Assembly (NCBI GenBank): GCA_028274925.1
Contig: JAQCNR010000325.1
Coordinates: forward strand, 1 to 5,130
Direction of reading: 5' to 3'
DNA length: 5,130 nt
From: Halovenus sp.
Lineage (GTDB): Archaea; Halobacteriota; Halobacteria; Halobacteriales; Haloarculaceae
The position numbers were made by a program, and so were the translations under genes. Shown here in pieces: positions 1 to 5,130 of the stretch. Every line of letters starts with the position of its first letter. Position 1 is the stretch's first letter. Below the pieces are notes generated by a model. It was not told where the DNA came from. It ran no database searches and saw only the letters and a list, made by a program, of their open reading frames with translations.

Positions 1-1277
1 GCCTGCTCCAGCACGATGTCGGGCGCGAAAGCGGTTTGCTCACCATTGTAGACTGCTTCCCGTGGGTCGACCGACGAGAAGACTGGGCCGGCTGGTCCAG
101 TGAGGTCTCCCAACACCTCTATGAGTGCCGCCTGTATTGTTTCGTACTCTGCCGCACTGACGGTGCCGCCCTCGTAGAACTGCTCGTCGTTGATGATGAC
201 CCCGGTATCGACACCGCTGAACCCGATACCTTCGTAGAATGCAGTGCTGGCAGCCCGGTCGACGCTCACCACGCCGACAGCGTCTTTCAGTCTATCCGGG
301 ACGACCCGTCGGGCCAGGTCGTAGAGACCGAGCGCAGAGAGGACTCGCTCCATGCGCTGTCGCGTGAGACCAGACGTTGCGAACCAGTTCCGACTGTCTC
401 CTTCGTTGTTCGTACCAGCATCGTCGTCTTTCGCTGCGGTGAGCCACTCTTGTTTCTCGATACCGCCGTCCGTCGTCGTCTGGAGGTAGCCCTGCTCTTT
501 GAGCCAAGTATTGAGCGGGATTGCCCACTCCTTTTGTTGACCGATACCGTGATCGGACACGACGACGACGTTGACCGGTTCGTCAACCGCCGAGACGAGT
601 CGGTTCATGCAGTCGTTGACACGCTCGTAGATTGCCCGCATCTTTTCTCTGTCGTCGAACTTGTGAACCGCACCGTCGGTCTTCTGGAACTCGACGAACG
701 TCATGTCCCAGTCATGACGTTCCATCAGTGCCTGTGTCAGGTCCGCGCGACTCTCTGTCAGGTCGAGCCACTCCGTGAGTAACTGCTCGTCGGGTACGTC
801 GTCGGCCTCGGAGGGTGCGTACACCGAGTAGTCCTGATGGCCAGTGTCTGCGAGGACCGACTCAGGATACGTCGTCGGTGTCTCGGGAGCGAGATACCCC
901 GGCACGAGGACGCCGTCGATCGGTCGGGCAGGGTGAGTGACGGGGACGTTGACGACGATGGACGACAGGTCGGCCTCGGAGGTGTAATCCCAGAGCCGAC
1001 GGGCGTGAACGTCGCGGTCGGAGACTGGGGAAATATCGTAGTGATCGCGGTGGCGACGGTAGAAGCCGAACACGCCGTGCTTGCCGGGGTTGACGCCCGT
1101 CGTCAGTGAACTCCAGGCGGGCGGTGTCGTCGCCGGAACACAACTTTCTATGGATGCCCGACCACCGTCCTTGACGAGCGAGGTCAGCGTCGGGAGATTG
1201 CCGCTGTCAAGCCACTCCTGAATCAGGTCCCAGCAGGCACCATCGAGACCAAAGATGATAGTCTTGTTACGAGTCAT
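1..1277 (-). CDS. AlkP-superfamily phosphodiesterase/nucleotide pyrophosphatase-like protein, C-terminus cut by the window edge
   Basis: Translation from ATG at 1277-1275 stays open to the left edge, giving 425 complete residues. The N-terminus, FGLDGACWDL (9-18), carries the first metal Asp (D12) of the type I phosphodiesterase/nucleotide pyrophosphatase family. The segment ATTPPAWSSLTTG (49-61) aligns with the nucleophile loop; T51 is the likely nucleophile. D201 and H205 in KTDGAVHKF and D242-H243 in VVVSDHGIG are further metal ligands. Residues about 265-340 form a hydrophilic, partly helical insert of the kind found as a cap in this family. The last metal His near the C-terminus lies outside the window, so the full protein is probably about 500-550 residues. 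There is no signal peptide or membrane segment, so it should be cytoplasmic. It lies 51 bases behind the glycosyltransferase gene on the same strand and may be co-transcribed with it. A GGAG lies 4 bases before the ATG, a weak ribosome-site match. Family assignment is firm; substrate is unknown. Confidence 0.88.
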   Translation of the reverse strand, partial: MTRNKTIIFGLDGACWDLIQEWLDSGNLPTLTSLVKDGGRASIESCVPATTPPAWSSLTTGVNPGKHGVFGFYRRHRDHYDISPVSDRDVHARRLWDYTSEADLSSIVVNVPVTHPARPIDGVLVPGYLAPETPTTYPESVLADTGHQDYSVYAPSEADDVPDEQLLTEWLDLTESRADLTQALMERHDWDMTFVEFQKTDGAVHKFDDREKMRAIYERVNDCMNRLVSAVDEPVNVVVVSDHGIGQQKEWAIPLNTWLKEQGYLQTTTDGGIEKQEWLTAAKDDDAGTNNEGDSRNWFATSGLTRQRMERVLSALGLYDLARRVVPDRLKDAVGVVSVDRAASTAFYEGIGFSGVDTGVIINDEQFYEGGTVSAAEYETIQAALIEVLGDLTGPAGPVFSSVDPREAVYNGEQTAFAPDIVLEQ

Positions 1278-1319
1278 AGCGCTCCGACACAGTCAGTTGA
1301 AGATGAGTCTGTCCCACCC

Positions 1320-1328
1320 TTTAATAAA
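1320..1328 (-). promoter_or_regulatory. Possible TATA box for the left phosphodiesterase gene
   Basis: Read on the minus strand this is TTTATTAAA, directly after the stop codon of the glycosyltransferase gene and centred about 47 bases before the ATG at 1277. Archaeal transcription would then start about 25-27 bases downstream, leaving a leader of roughly 20 bases. It is the most AT-rich patch in an otherwise GC-rich stretch. It could equally be part of a termination signal for the upstream gene, or chance. Confidence 0.35.
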
Positions 1329-2273
1329 CTACGGGGGGTCAGTCACCATGGTTGTTCCACGACAGTTGCGCCGTCGTTCGACCCATCGCTTCCCGGCGAT
1401 GATGCGGTCAGCGACTGCTGGGCCGAGGTAGGTGAGCAGGTACATCCCGGCGTGCCAAAGTCTGAAGTGACGGTCGAGTGACTGAGACAGGTATTCGCGC
1501 GCGCCACTCATCTCGCCGTTCTCGATGTAGGTATGCCCGACGTTCGCCAGATAGGCTCCCATTGTCTCGTCGAGCAATCCTCGCTCACGAATCAGTTGCC
1601 TATGCTTTTCGATGACGGCTAGGTTGTCGTCACGGGCCGCCGCGGGCGAACTCGACATGCTCTGGTGGACGACGCGCCGACAGAGGGGTCTGTCGACGCA
1701 GACGACCTCCCAGTCTTGACATAGGCGGATGTAGAGGTCCCAGTCCTGTTTCGTCGGGAGTGTCTCGTCGAACGTCCCGACGGTGTCGAGCGCCGACGAG
1801 CGAACGAGCACTCTGGACGGCGAACCGATGACGTTCCGTACTAGGATGTCGTCACTGAGGTCGCCCGATGGTTTCGCCCCTTCACACCGGAGCGGGTCGC
1901 CGTCAGGAGTAATTGCAGTGAGTAGACACGTTGCCAGACCGGCGTCGGGGTTGGCGTCGAGTGCCGCGACCTGCCGGCTAACTTTCGACGGTTCCCAGCG
2001 GTCGTCGTCGTCGAGGAAAGCGACGTACTCGCCTGTTGCGGCGTCGATACCGGTGTTGCGGGCGGCCGAGAGGCCTTTGTTCTGGTCGTGGGTCACCAGT
2101 CGGACATCGTCACCGTACGATTCGACGGTATCCTCAGCGTAGTCTTCGTCCGAACCGTCGTCGATGACCACCACTTCTATGTCGTCGAACGTCTGTGTGA
2201 GAACGGAGCCAATCGCATCAGAGAGGTGTTCTGACCTGTTGTACGTCGTGATAACTGCACTGACCCGGACCAT
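1329..2273 (-). CDS. Family 2 glycosyltransferase (GT-A fold)
   Basis: The 314-residue protein would transfer a sugar from an activated donor to a glycan or lipid-linked acceptor at the cytoplasmic face of the membrane. The N-terminus VSAVITTYNRSEHL (4-17) is the classic GT2 opening strand and nucleotide-binding loop. VVVIDDGSDED (34-44) holds the conserved donor-binding Asp residues. The segment NKGLSAARNTGID (65-77) is typical, and FLDDDD (86-91) is the metal-binding DXD-type motif. QDWDLYIRL (176-184) matches the usual acceptor-side ED motif, with Gln in place of Glu and the catalytic-base Asp kept (D177). Residues about 240-285 resemble one or two TPR-like helices (YLANVGHTYIENGEMSGARE), a common C-terminal addition. 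No membrane helix is evident. I chose ATG at 2273; a GTG directly before it at 2276 would add one residue. It is divergent from the flippase gene and upstream of a phosphodiesterase gene. Donor sugar and linkage cannot be predicted. Confidence 0.93.
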   Translation of the reverse strand: MVRVSAVITTYNRSEHLSDAIGSVLTQTFDDIEVVVIDDGSDEDYAEDTVESYGDDVRLVTHDQNKGLSAARNTGIDAATGEYVAFLDDDDRWEPSKVSRQVAALDANPDAGLATCLLTAITPDGDPLRCEGAKPSGDLSDDILVRNVIGSPSRVLVRSSALDTVGTFDETLPTKQDWDLYIRLCQDWEVVCVDRPLCRRVVHQSMSSSPAAARDDNLAVIEKHRQLIRERGLLDETMGAYLANVGHTYIENGEMSGAREYLSQSLDRHFRLWHAGMYLLTYLGPAVADRIIAGKRWVERRRNCRGTTMVTDPP

Positions 2274-2299
2274 CACCCGGTTTGTGAGTAAGCACCGAC

Positions 2300-2308
2300 A
2301 AAAGTATG
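2300..2308 (-). promoter_or_regulatory. Weak TATA-like element for the glycosyltransferase gene
   Basis: On the minus strand this reads CATACTTTT, centred about 31 bases before the ATG at 2273. That spacing would put transcription initiation within a few bases of the start codon, as for a leaderless haloarchaeal message. The match is imperfect and no convincing BRE was seen. Confidence 0.25.
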
Positions 2309-2427
2309 CCGAAACACAATATCGGTAGCCACGTCGTGTCTGTGGTGGACAGGTTCTCTTCCTTCACTGACGCCACTCTGATAGAGCTGACACTCACCTC
2401 GCTACTGTTTCCTGATGCAAATGGGGA

Positions 2428-2438
2428 GATATTTACTG
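2428..2438 (+). promoter_or_regulatory. TATA box of a leaderless promoter for the flippase gene
   Basis: GATATTTACTG has an ATATTTA core centred about 26 bases before the ATG at 2459. This is the spacing expected if transcription starts at or next to the start codon. No Shine-Dalgarno sequence precedes the ATG, which fits leaderless translation. This element is the main reason for preferring the start at 2459 or 2462 over the far upstream ATG at 2306. Confidence 0.5.
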
Positions 2439-2458
2439 CAGACAGTTTACCACCTAAG

Positions 2459-4039
2459 ATGATGGGAGACGATGGTGTCGGAGACCGAGACGATATCAGT
2501 GATGCGCTCAGTTCAATCGGGTTAAGTGCCGTATTTCTGCTTGCTGGATCCATCTTTGGTAAAATGTTCGGCTTCGGTAGCCGGATAGTTGTCACTCGAT
2601 ATCTTCCAGTCGATGGATACGGAAATGTTGTCATTGGTGTCACACTCGCCAGTATACTTGGGTTGCTAGCGATGCCAGGCCTCGATGAAGCAGTAACGAG
2701 ATTTCTTCCGCGGACTGATGATACCGGGGAACAGCGTGAGATTGTCGCGAGTACGTTTCGGATTGCAACTGTCCTTTCAGTACTGTTTGGCACTCTTTCG
2801 TTTTTGACAGCAGACTTGATTGCTTCATTTGTTTTCGATAGTCCTGGTCTCTCACCGATCATCCAGGTTTTTTCAGTCGGACTTCCATTTTACGTCCTCT
2901 ATCAGTTATCTATCAGTGGGTTTCAAGGACAACTCTCGACAAGACCGACCGTCGCTGTCCGAGAACTACTGTTACCCGGGTCGAGGCTGGCGTTTATCGC
3001 TGTTTTTGCGTTTGCAGGGTTCGGTGTTTTCGGCATCGCGGTTAGCTACAATCTCGCGTATATTATCGCTGCTATCGTAGCGCTCTATGTCTTCCTCGGG
3101 ACTAAATTTTCGCTCAAGCAGTTGCTGACAACCCCCGTTAGTCGTTCCCGATATCGTGAAATGCTAACATTTTCACTTCCACTAGTTGTAACTGGGAGTC
3201 TTGGCATCATCACTCAACAAAGTGATTTACTTCTTATCGGCATTTTCAAAAATAGCACCTCTGTTGGCATTTACGACATCATCTACGTCCTAGCGCAGTT
3301 TTTGATGTTCTTTTCGACAGCACTCAATTACTTATTTAAACCGCTTATTTCTAGATTAGATTCACAAGACAAGATTGGCGAGATGAACCGTATCTATACC
3401 ATTGTTACACGATGGGATGTTATGTTGAGTTTTCCAATATTCGTACTGATCGTTGCTTTCCCGACACAAACACTTGGGACATTGTTCGGGAAGTCATACG
3501 TCGATGGAACACTTGCGCTGACTCTGTTGGCTGTTGGATACTATGGGGCCAAGATTGCTGGAATGGCGGGTTCGTTCCTGATTTGTGTTGGCAAAACGAA
3601 AATATTGATGCAGTTGTCAATTACGACTTCGGTCCTGAATATTGGACTCAATATACTATTGATCCCCCAGTACGGGATTGTCGGTGCAGCAATTGCAACG
3701 GGGACCGCACGACTGCTCAACAACTTTGCTCAGGTGACCTATATGTTCTTGAAATTTGATGTCCATCCAGTAAAGCGAGAGCTTTTTTCACCAACTATCA
3801 TTGCACTCACTCTTTTAGTTCTTGTCTCTCAATCTGGGGTTGAGTCCTTCGTTGACTTCACTGGCGCGTTCCTGATTGCTGCGGCGCTTGGTGTTACGTT
3901 CTTGCTTGGGGTTCTCCTTACCCGGTCTGTTTATAAGGTTGAATTACAGCTACTCGAAGCACTCTTGGAACGAGTTGGTGTCTCGACTACAATCGTCGGG
4001 AGGTTAGCCTTCTTCACCCGAAATACAGCAGACAGGTAG
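2459..4039 (+). CDS. Polysaccharide / lipid-linked oligosaccharide flippase (MOP superfamily, Wzx-like)
   Basis: The 526-residue integral membrane protein probably moves a lipid-linked glycan from the cytoplasmic to the outer face of the membrane. Hydrophobic segments fit the family's 14 helices, roughly at 20-38, 55-74, 103-127, 131-150, 176-196, 197-215, 235-261, 270-295, 320-342, 350-376, 383-403, 404-430, 443-459 and 466-488. Family signatures include VVTRYLPVDGYGNV (44-57) and GLDEAVTRFLPR (74-85). Further ones are the QQSDLLLIG segment (253-261), TLGTLFGKSY (338-347), and NIGLNILLIPQYGIVGAA (394-411). It is related to flippases such as AglR of Haloferax N-glycosylation, but orthology is not claimed. 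I chose ATG at 2459 (a second ATG follows at 2462): a TATA-like box sits 26 bases upstream, and the preceding 51 codons from an ATG at 2306 are hydrophilic and untypical. The gene is markedly AT-rich compared with both neighbours, suggesting transfer or different selection. It diverges from the glycosyltransferase gene. Confidence 0.92.
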   Translation: MMGDDGVGDRDDISDALSSIGLSAVFLLAGSIFGKMFGFGSRIVVTRYLPVDGYGNVVIGVTLASILGLLAMPGLDEAVTRFLPRTDDTGEQREIVASTFRIATVLSVLFGTLSFLTADLIASFVFDSPGLSPIIQVFSVGLPFYVLYQLSISGFQGQLSTRPTVAVRELLLPGSRLAFIAVFAFAGFGVFGIAVSYNLAYIIAAIVALYVFLGTKFSLKQLLTTPVSRSRYREMLTFSLPLVVTGSLGIITQQSDLLLIGIFKNSTSVGIYDIIYVLAQFLMFFSTALNYLFKPLISRLDSQDKIGEMNRIYTIVTRWDVMLSFPIFVLIVAFPTQTLGTLFGKSYVDGTLALTLLAVGYYGAKIAGMAGSFLICVGKTKILMQLSITTSVLNIGLNILLIPQYGIVGAAIATGTARLLNNFAQVTYMFLKFDVHPVKRELFSPTIIALTLLVLVSQSGVESFVDFTGAFLIAAALGVTFLLGVLLTRSVYKVELQLLEALLERVGVSTTIVGRLAFFTRNTADR

Positions 4040-4075
4040 CTAGAAGTTGTGGAGAACAGCCATACAGAATTTATG

Positions 4076-4091
4076 AGAACGTGACAGTTCT
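4076..4091. repeat. Small inverted repeat (5-base arms)
   Basis: AGAAC (4076-4080) pairs with GTTCT (4087-4091) across a 6-base loop. It could form a short hairpin in either transcript. Arms this short arise easily by chance, and no T-tract follows directly, so a terminator role is only a possibility. Confidence 0.3.
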
Positions 4092-4095
4092 ATCG

Positions 4096-4107
4096 TAGTA
4101 TATACTA
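4096..4107. repeat. Perfect 12-base palindrome TAGTATATACTA
   Basis: The sequence equals its own reverse complement and lies three bases past the stop codon of the right phosphoesterase, inside the convergent spacer. As a loop-free palindrome it resembles a dimeric protein-binding site more than an RNA hairpin. A TATA-like chance match in AT-rich DNA is the main alternative. Confidence 0.45.
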
Positions 4108-4110
4108 TGC

Positions 4111-5130
4111 CTATATGTATCCGAGATCCTCAAGTCGTTTCTGGAGAATATCGTCGTCTTCTTCAGTCCGTTCCCGTGTTGGTGGAGATTTGGTGAGTGC
4201 AGACGGTTCTCCGTATTCGACCGGGTTGTCGGTGGCGAGGGCCGAGTCGATTACATCACCATCAAGATCCGCTGGGACCGCCTGCCCGACGACGGCCAGC
4301 ACCGTCGGCGCGATGTCGATGATATCTGCCTCTTCCGTTCCCGAAGTAAACGACGGTCCATCGAGTGCGTAGTACCCTCGTTTTCGGTGATTGAACACCT
4401 GTGTATCCTCAAACACCTGGCCGCTTGGCGTGAACCCGCCCATACACATACCGTCAGCGAGGTTGTACGCGACGGCCGGTGCATTACGATAGTCGTCACC
4501 GTAGATATCTGGTCCGGGGCGTACGTACTCGAATACAGGTTCGCCTGTCTCCGGGTCGGTCAGGGAACTGAGTTCATGCGCGAGTGCTTCGCATAGTTCG
4601 GGAAGTTCCTCGGGGGGGACACAGCCCTGCTCAAATGCGTCTGTCCGGTTGCTAATCGGGTTCCACAGCCCGCCGTCTTTGAACACTTTCGTTTCACTGT
4701 AATCGAGATTCGTCTTGGTCAGGGAATCGTACGCGTCTTCGGTAACGTCTGTATCCAGTGTGTCAGTGAGTGCCCGGTGGATACTTTTGACAACTGCATA
4801 CACGTACTCGTTGCTCAACGCACGCTCGGTCAGTGTCTGTACTGTCCCCGTGTCGTCGGACTCAGATTCCTGGGCGAGGTACCCGTTCTGTGCGAACCAC
4901 TCCTGAATGTGGAATATCCGAGTGTTTTCCTGGAATCCGTGGTCGCTCATCAGTGCAATGTTCTCGGAGCGTTCGCGGAACCAACCGACGTATTCGTCTA
5001 TGTCTCGGTAGAGCTGGCGATAGATGCGTTCGTACTCCCCAGTCATTTCGGGGATGATGTGCAGGGCAAAATCCGTCGCACTGAACAGCACGTAGAACAG
5101 CGTGTCCGTCTCCTCGAATGCACGTTTGCT
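4111..5130 (-). CDS. AlkP-superfamily phosphodiesterase-like protein, N-terminus cut by the window edge
   Basis: The reading frame is open from the right edge to the TAG at 4113-4111, giving 339 residues. A GTG at 5091 is an internal Val codon, because the 13 residues before it (SKRAFEETDTLFY) continue the family's strand. Visible metal-site motifs are D20 and H24 in SATDFALH, D63-H64 in MSDHGF, and H248 in FNHRKRGYYALDGP, the late His missing from the other partial protein. DIAPTVLAVVG (272-282) and the ending QKRLEDLGYI are the usual C-terminus of these enzymes. The first metal Asp and the nucleophile lie beyond the window, so roughly 150-200 residues are missing. It shares motif order with the left phosphodiesterase (TD…H, SDHG, EW…GYL) but differs in most positions, so the two are distant paralogs rather than a recent duplicate. 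No membrane helix is visible in this portion. It converges on the flippase gene. Substrate is unknown; sulfatase-like activity is less likely but not excluded. Confidence 0.87.
   Translation of the reverse strand, partial: SKRAFEETDTLFYVLFSATDFALHIIPEMTGEYERIYRQLYRDIDEYVGWFRERSENIALMSDHGFQENTRIFHIQEWFAQNGYLAQESESDDTGTVQTLTERALSNEYVYAVVKSIHRALTDTLDTDVTEDAYDSLTKTNLDYSETKVFKDGGLWNPISNRTDAFEQGCVPPEELPELCEALAHELSSLTDPETGEPVFEYVRPGPDIYGDDYRNAPAVAYNLADGMCMGGFTPSGQVFEDTQVFNHRKRGYYALDGPSFTSGTEEADIIDIAPTVLAVVGQAVPADLDGDVIDSALATDNPVEYGEPSALTKSPPTRERTEEDDDILQKRLEDLGYI

Larger units (their letters stand above)
2274..2458. promoter_or_regulatory. Divergent intergenic region between the glycosyltransferase and flippase genes
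   Basis: These 185 bases separate two genes transcribed away from each other, so both promoters should lie here. A plus-strand reading frame from ATG at 2306 runs through it into the flippase, but its 51 extra codons look non-coding for this family (see the flippase entry). No repeats or clear operator sites were seen. The two TATA-like candidates are listed separately. Confidence 0.55.
4040..4110. other. AT-rich spacer between convergent genes
   Basis: These 71 bases lie between the stop codons of the flippase and the right phosphoesterase. Transcription of both genes should end here. There is no long T-run that would make a clear archaeal terminator on either strand. Two small dyad symmetries are present and are listed separately. 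Confidence 0.5.

Noticed and set aside
541..600. Short GAC/GTC-type trinucleotide runs that look like a microsatellite
   Set aside because: They are explained by Asp and Val codons in the phosphodiesterase (the VVVVSDHG strand) and are imperfect.
36..782. Long plus-strand open frame (248 residues) opposite the left phosphodiesterase
   Set aside because: It lies wholly antisense to a gene with clear catalytic motifs; long antisense frames are usual in GC-rich haloarchaeal DNA, and its translation shows no recognisable domain.
1783..2142. Plus-strand open frame of 119 residues within the glycosyltransferase
   Set aside because: It is antisense to the conserved GT2 motifs and has no domain or promoter of its own.
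2218..2862. Minus-strand open frame of 214 residues across the divergent region and the flippase 5' part
   Set aside because: It overlaps the glycosyltransferase start and is antisense to the conserved flippase N-terminus. Its Ser/Arg/Pro-rich translation looks like a reverse-strand shadow.
3412..3759. Plus-strand 115-residue frame inside the flippase, rich in Cys and Trp
   Set aside because: The Cys-rich look is suggestive of a small metal-binding protein, but it is a frame-shifted reading of the conserved flippase segment with no separate promoter.
4040..4110. tRNA, small RNA or attachment site in the AT-rich spacer
   Set aside because: At 71 bases it cannot be folded into a cloverleaf by eye, and no tRNA 3' end or direct-repeat partner is visible in the window.

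Overview
The window comes from a halophilic archaeon (class Halobacteria). This is inferred from acidic, Asp/Glu-rich soluble proteins, GC-rich coding DNA with many GAC/GAG/GTC codons, and start regions with no convincing Shine-Dalgarno site but with AT-rich TATA-like boxes about 25-30 bases upstream, as in leaderless haloarchaeal transcripts. I cannot name a genus.

Four genes fill the window, and both outer ones are cut by its edges. On the minus strand, a family 2 glycosyltransferase (2273 down to 1329) is followed 51 bases later by an alkaline-phosphatase-superfamily protein of the type I phosphodiesterase/nucleotide pyrophosphatase kind (1277 down to the left edge, C-terminus missing). 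Across a 185-base divergent gap, a 14-helix polysaccharide or lipid-linked oligosaccharide flippase runs on the plus strand (2459-4039). It converges, over 71 AT-rich bases, on a second and different alkaline-phosphatase-superfamily protein on the minus strand (right edge down to 4111, N-terminus missing).

Glycosyltransferase plus flippase is the typical content of a haloarchaeal surface-glycan locus (S-layer N-glycosylation or exopolysaccharide). The inferred division of labour is that the glycosyltransferase adds a sugar at the cytoplasmic face of the membrane and the flippase moves the lipid-linked glycan outward. The two phosphoesterase-like proteins would act on phosphate esters of the pathway, such as sugar phosphates, nucleotide sugars or a polyprenyl-phosphate carrier; their substrates cannot be read from the sequence. 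The flippase gene is clearly more AT-rich than its neighbours, which suggests a separate origin.

I found no RNA gene, CRISPR array, insertion sequence or clearly novel system. The points most worth a second look are the two unlike phosphoesterases flanking the glycan genes, the compositional break at the flippase, the flippase start codon, and a perfect 12-base palindrome between the two convergent genes.
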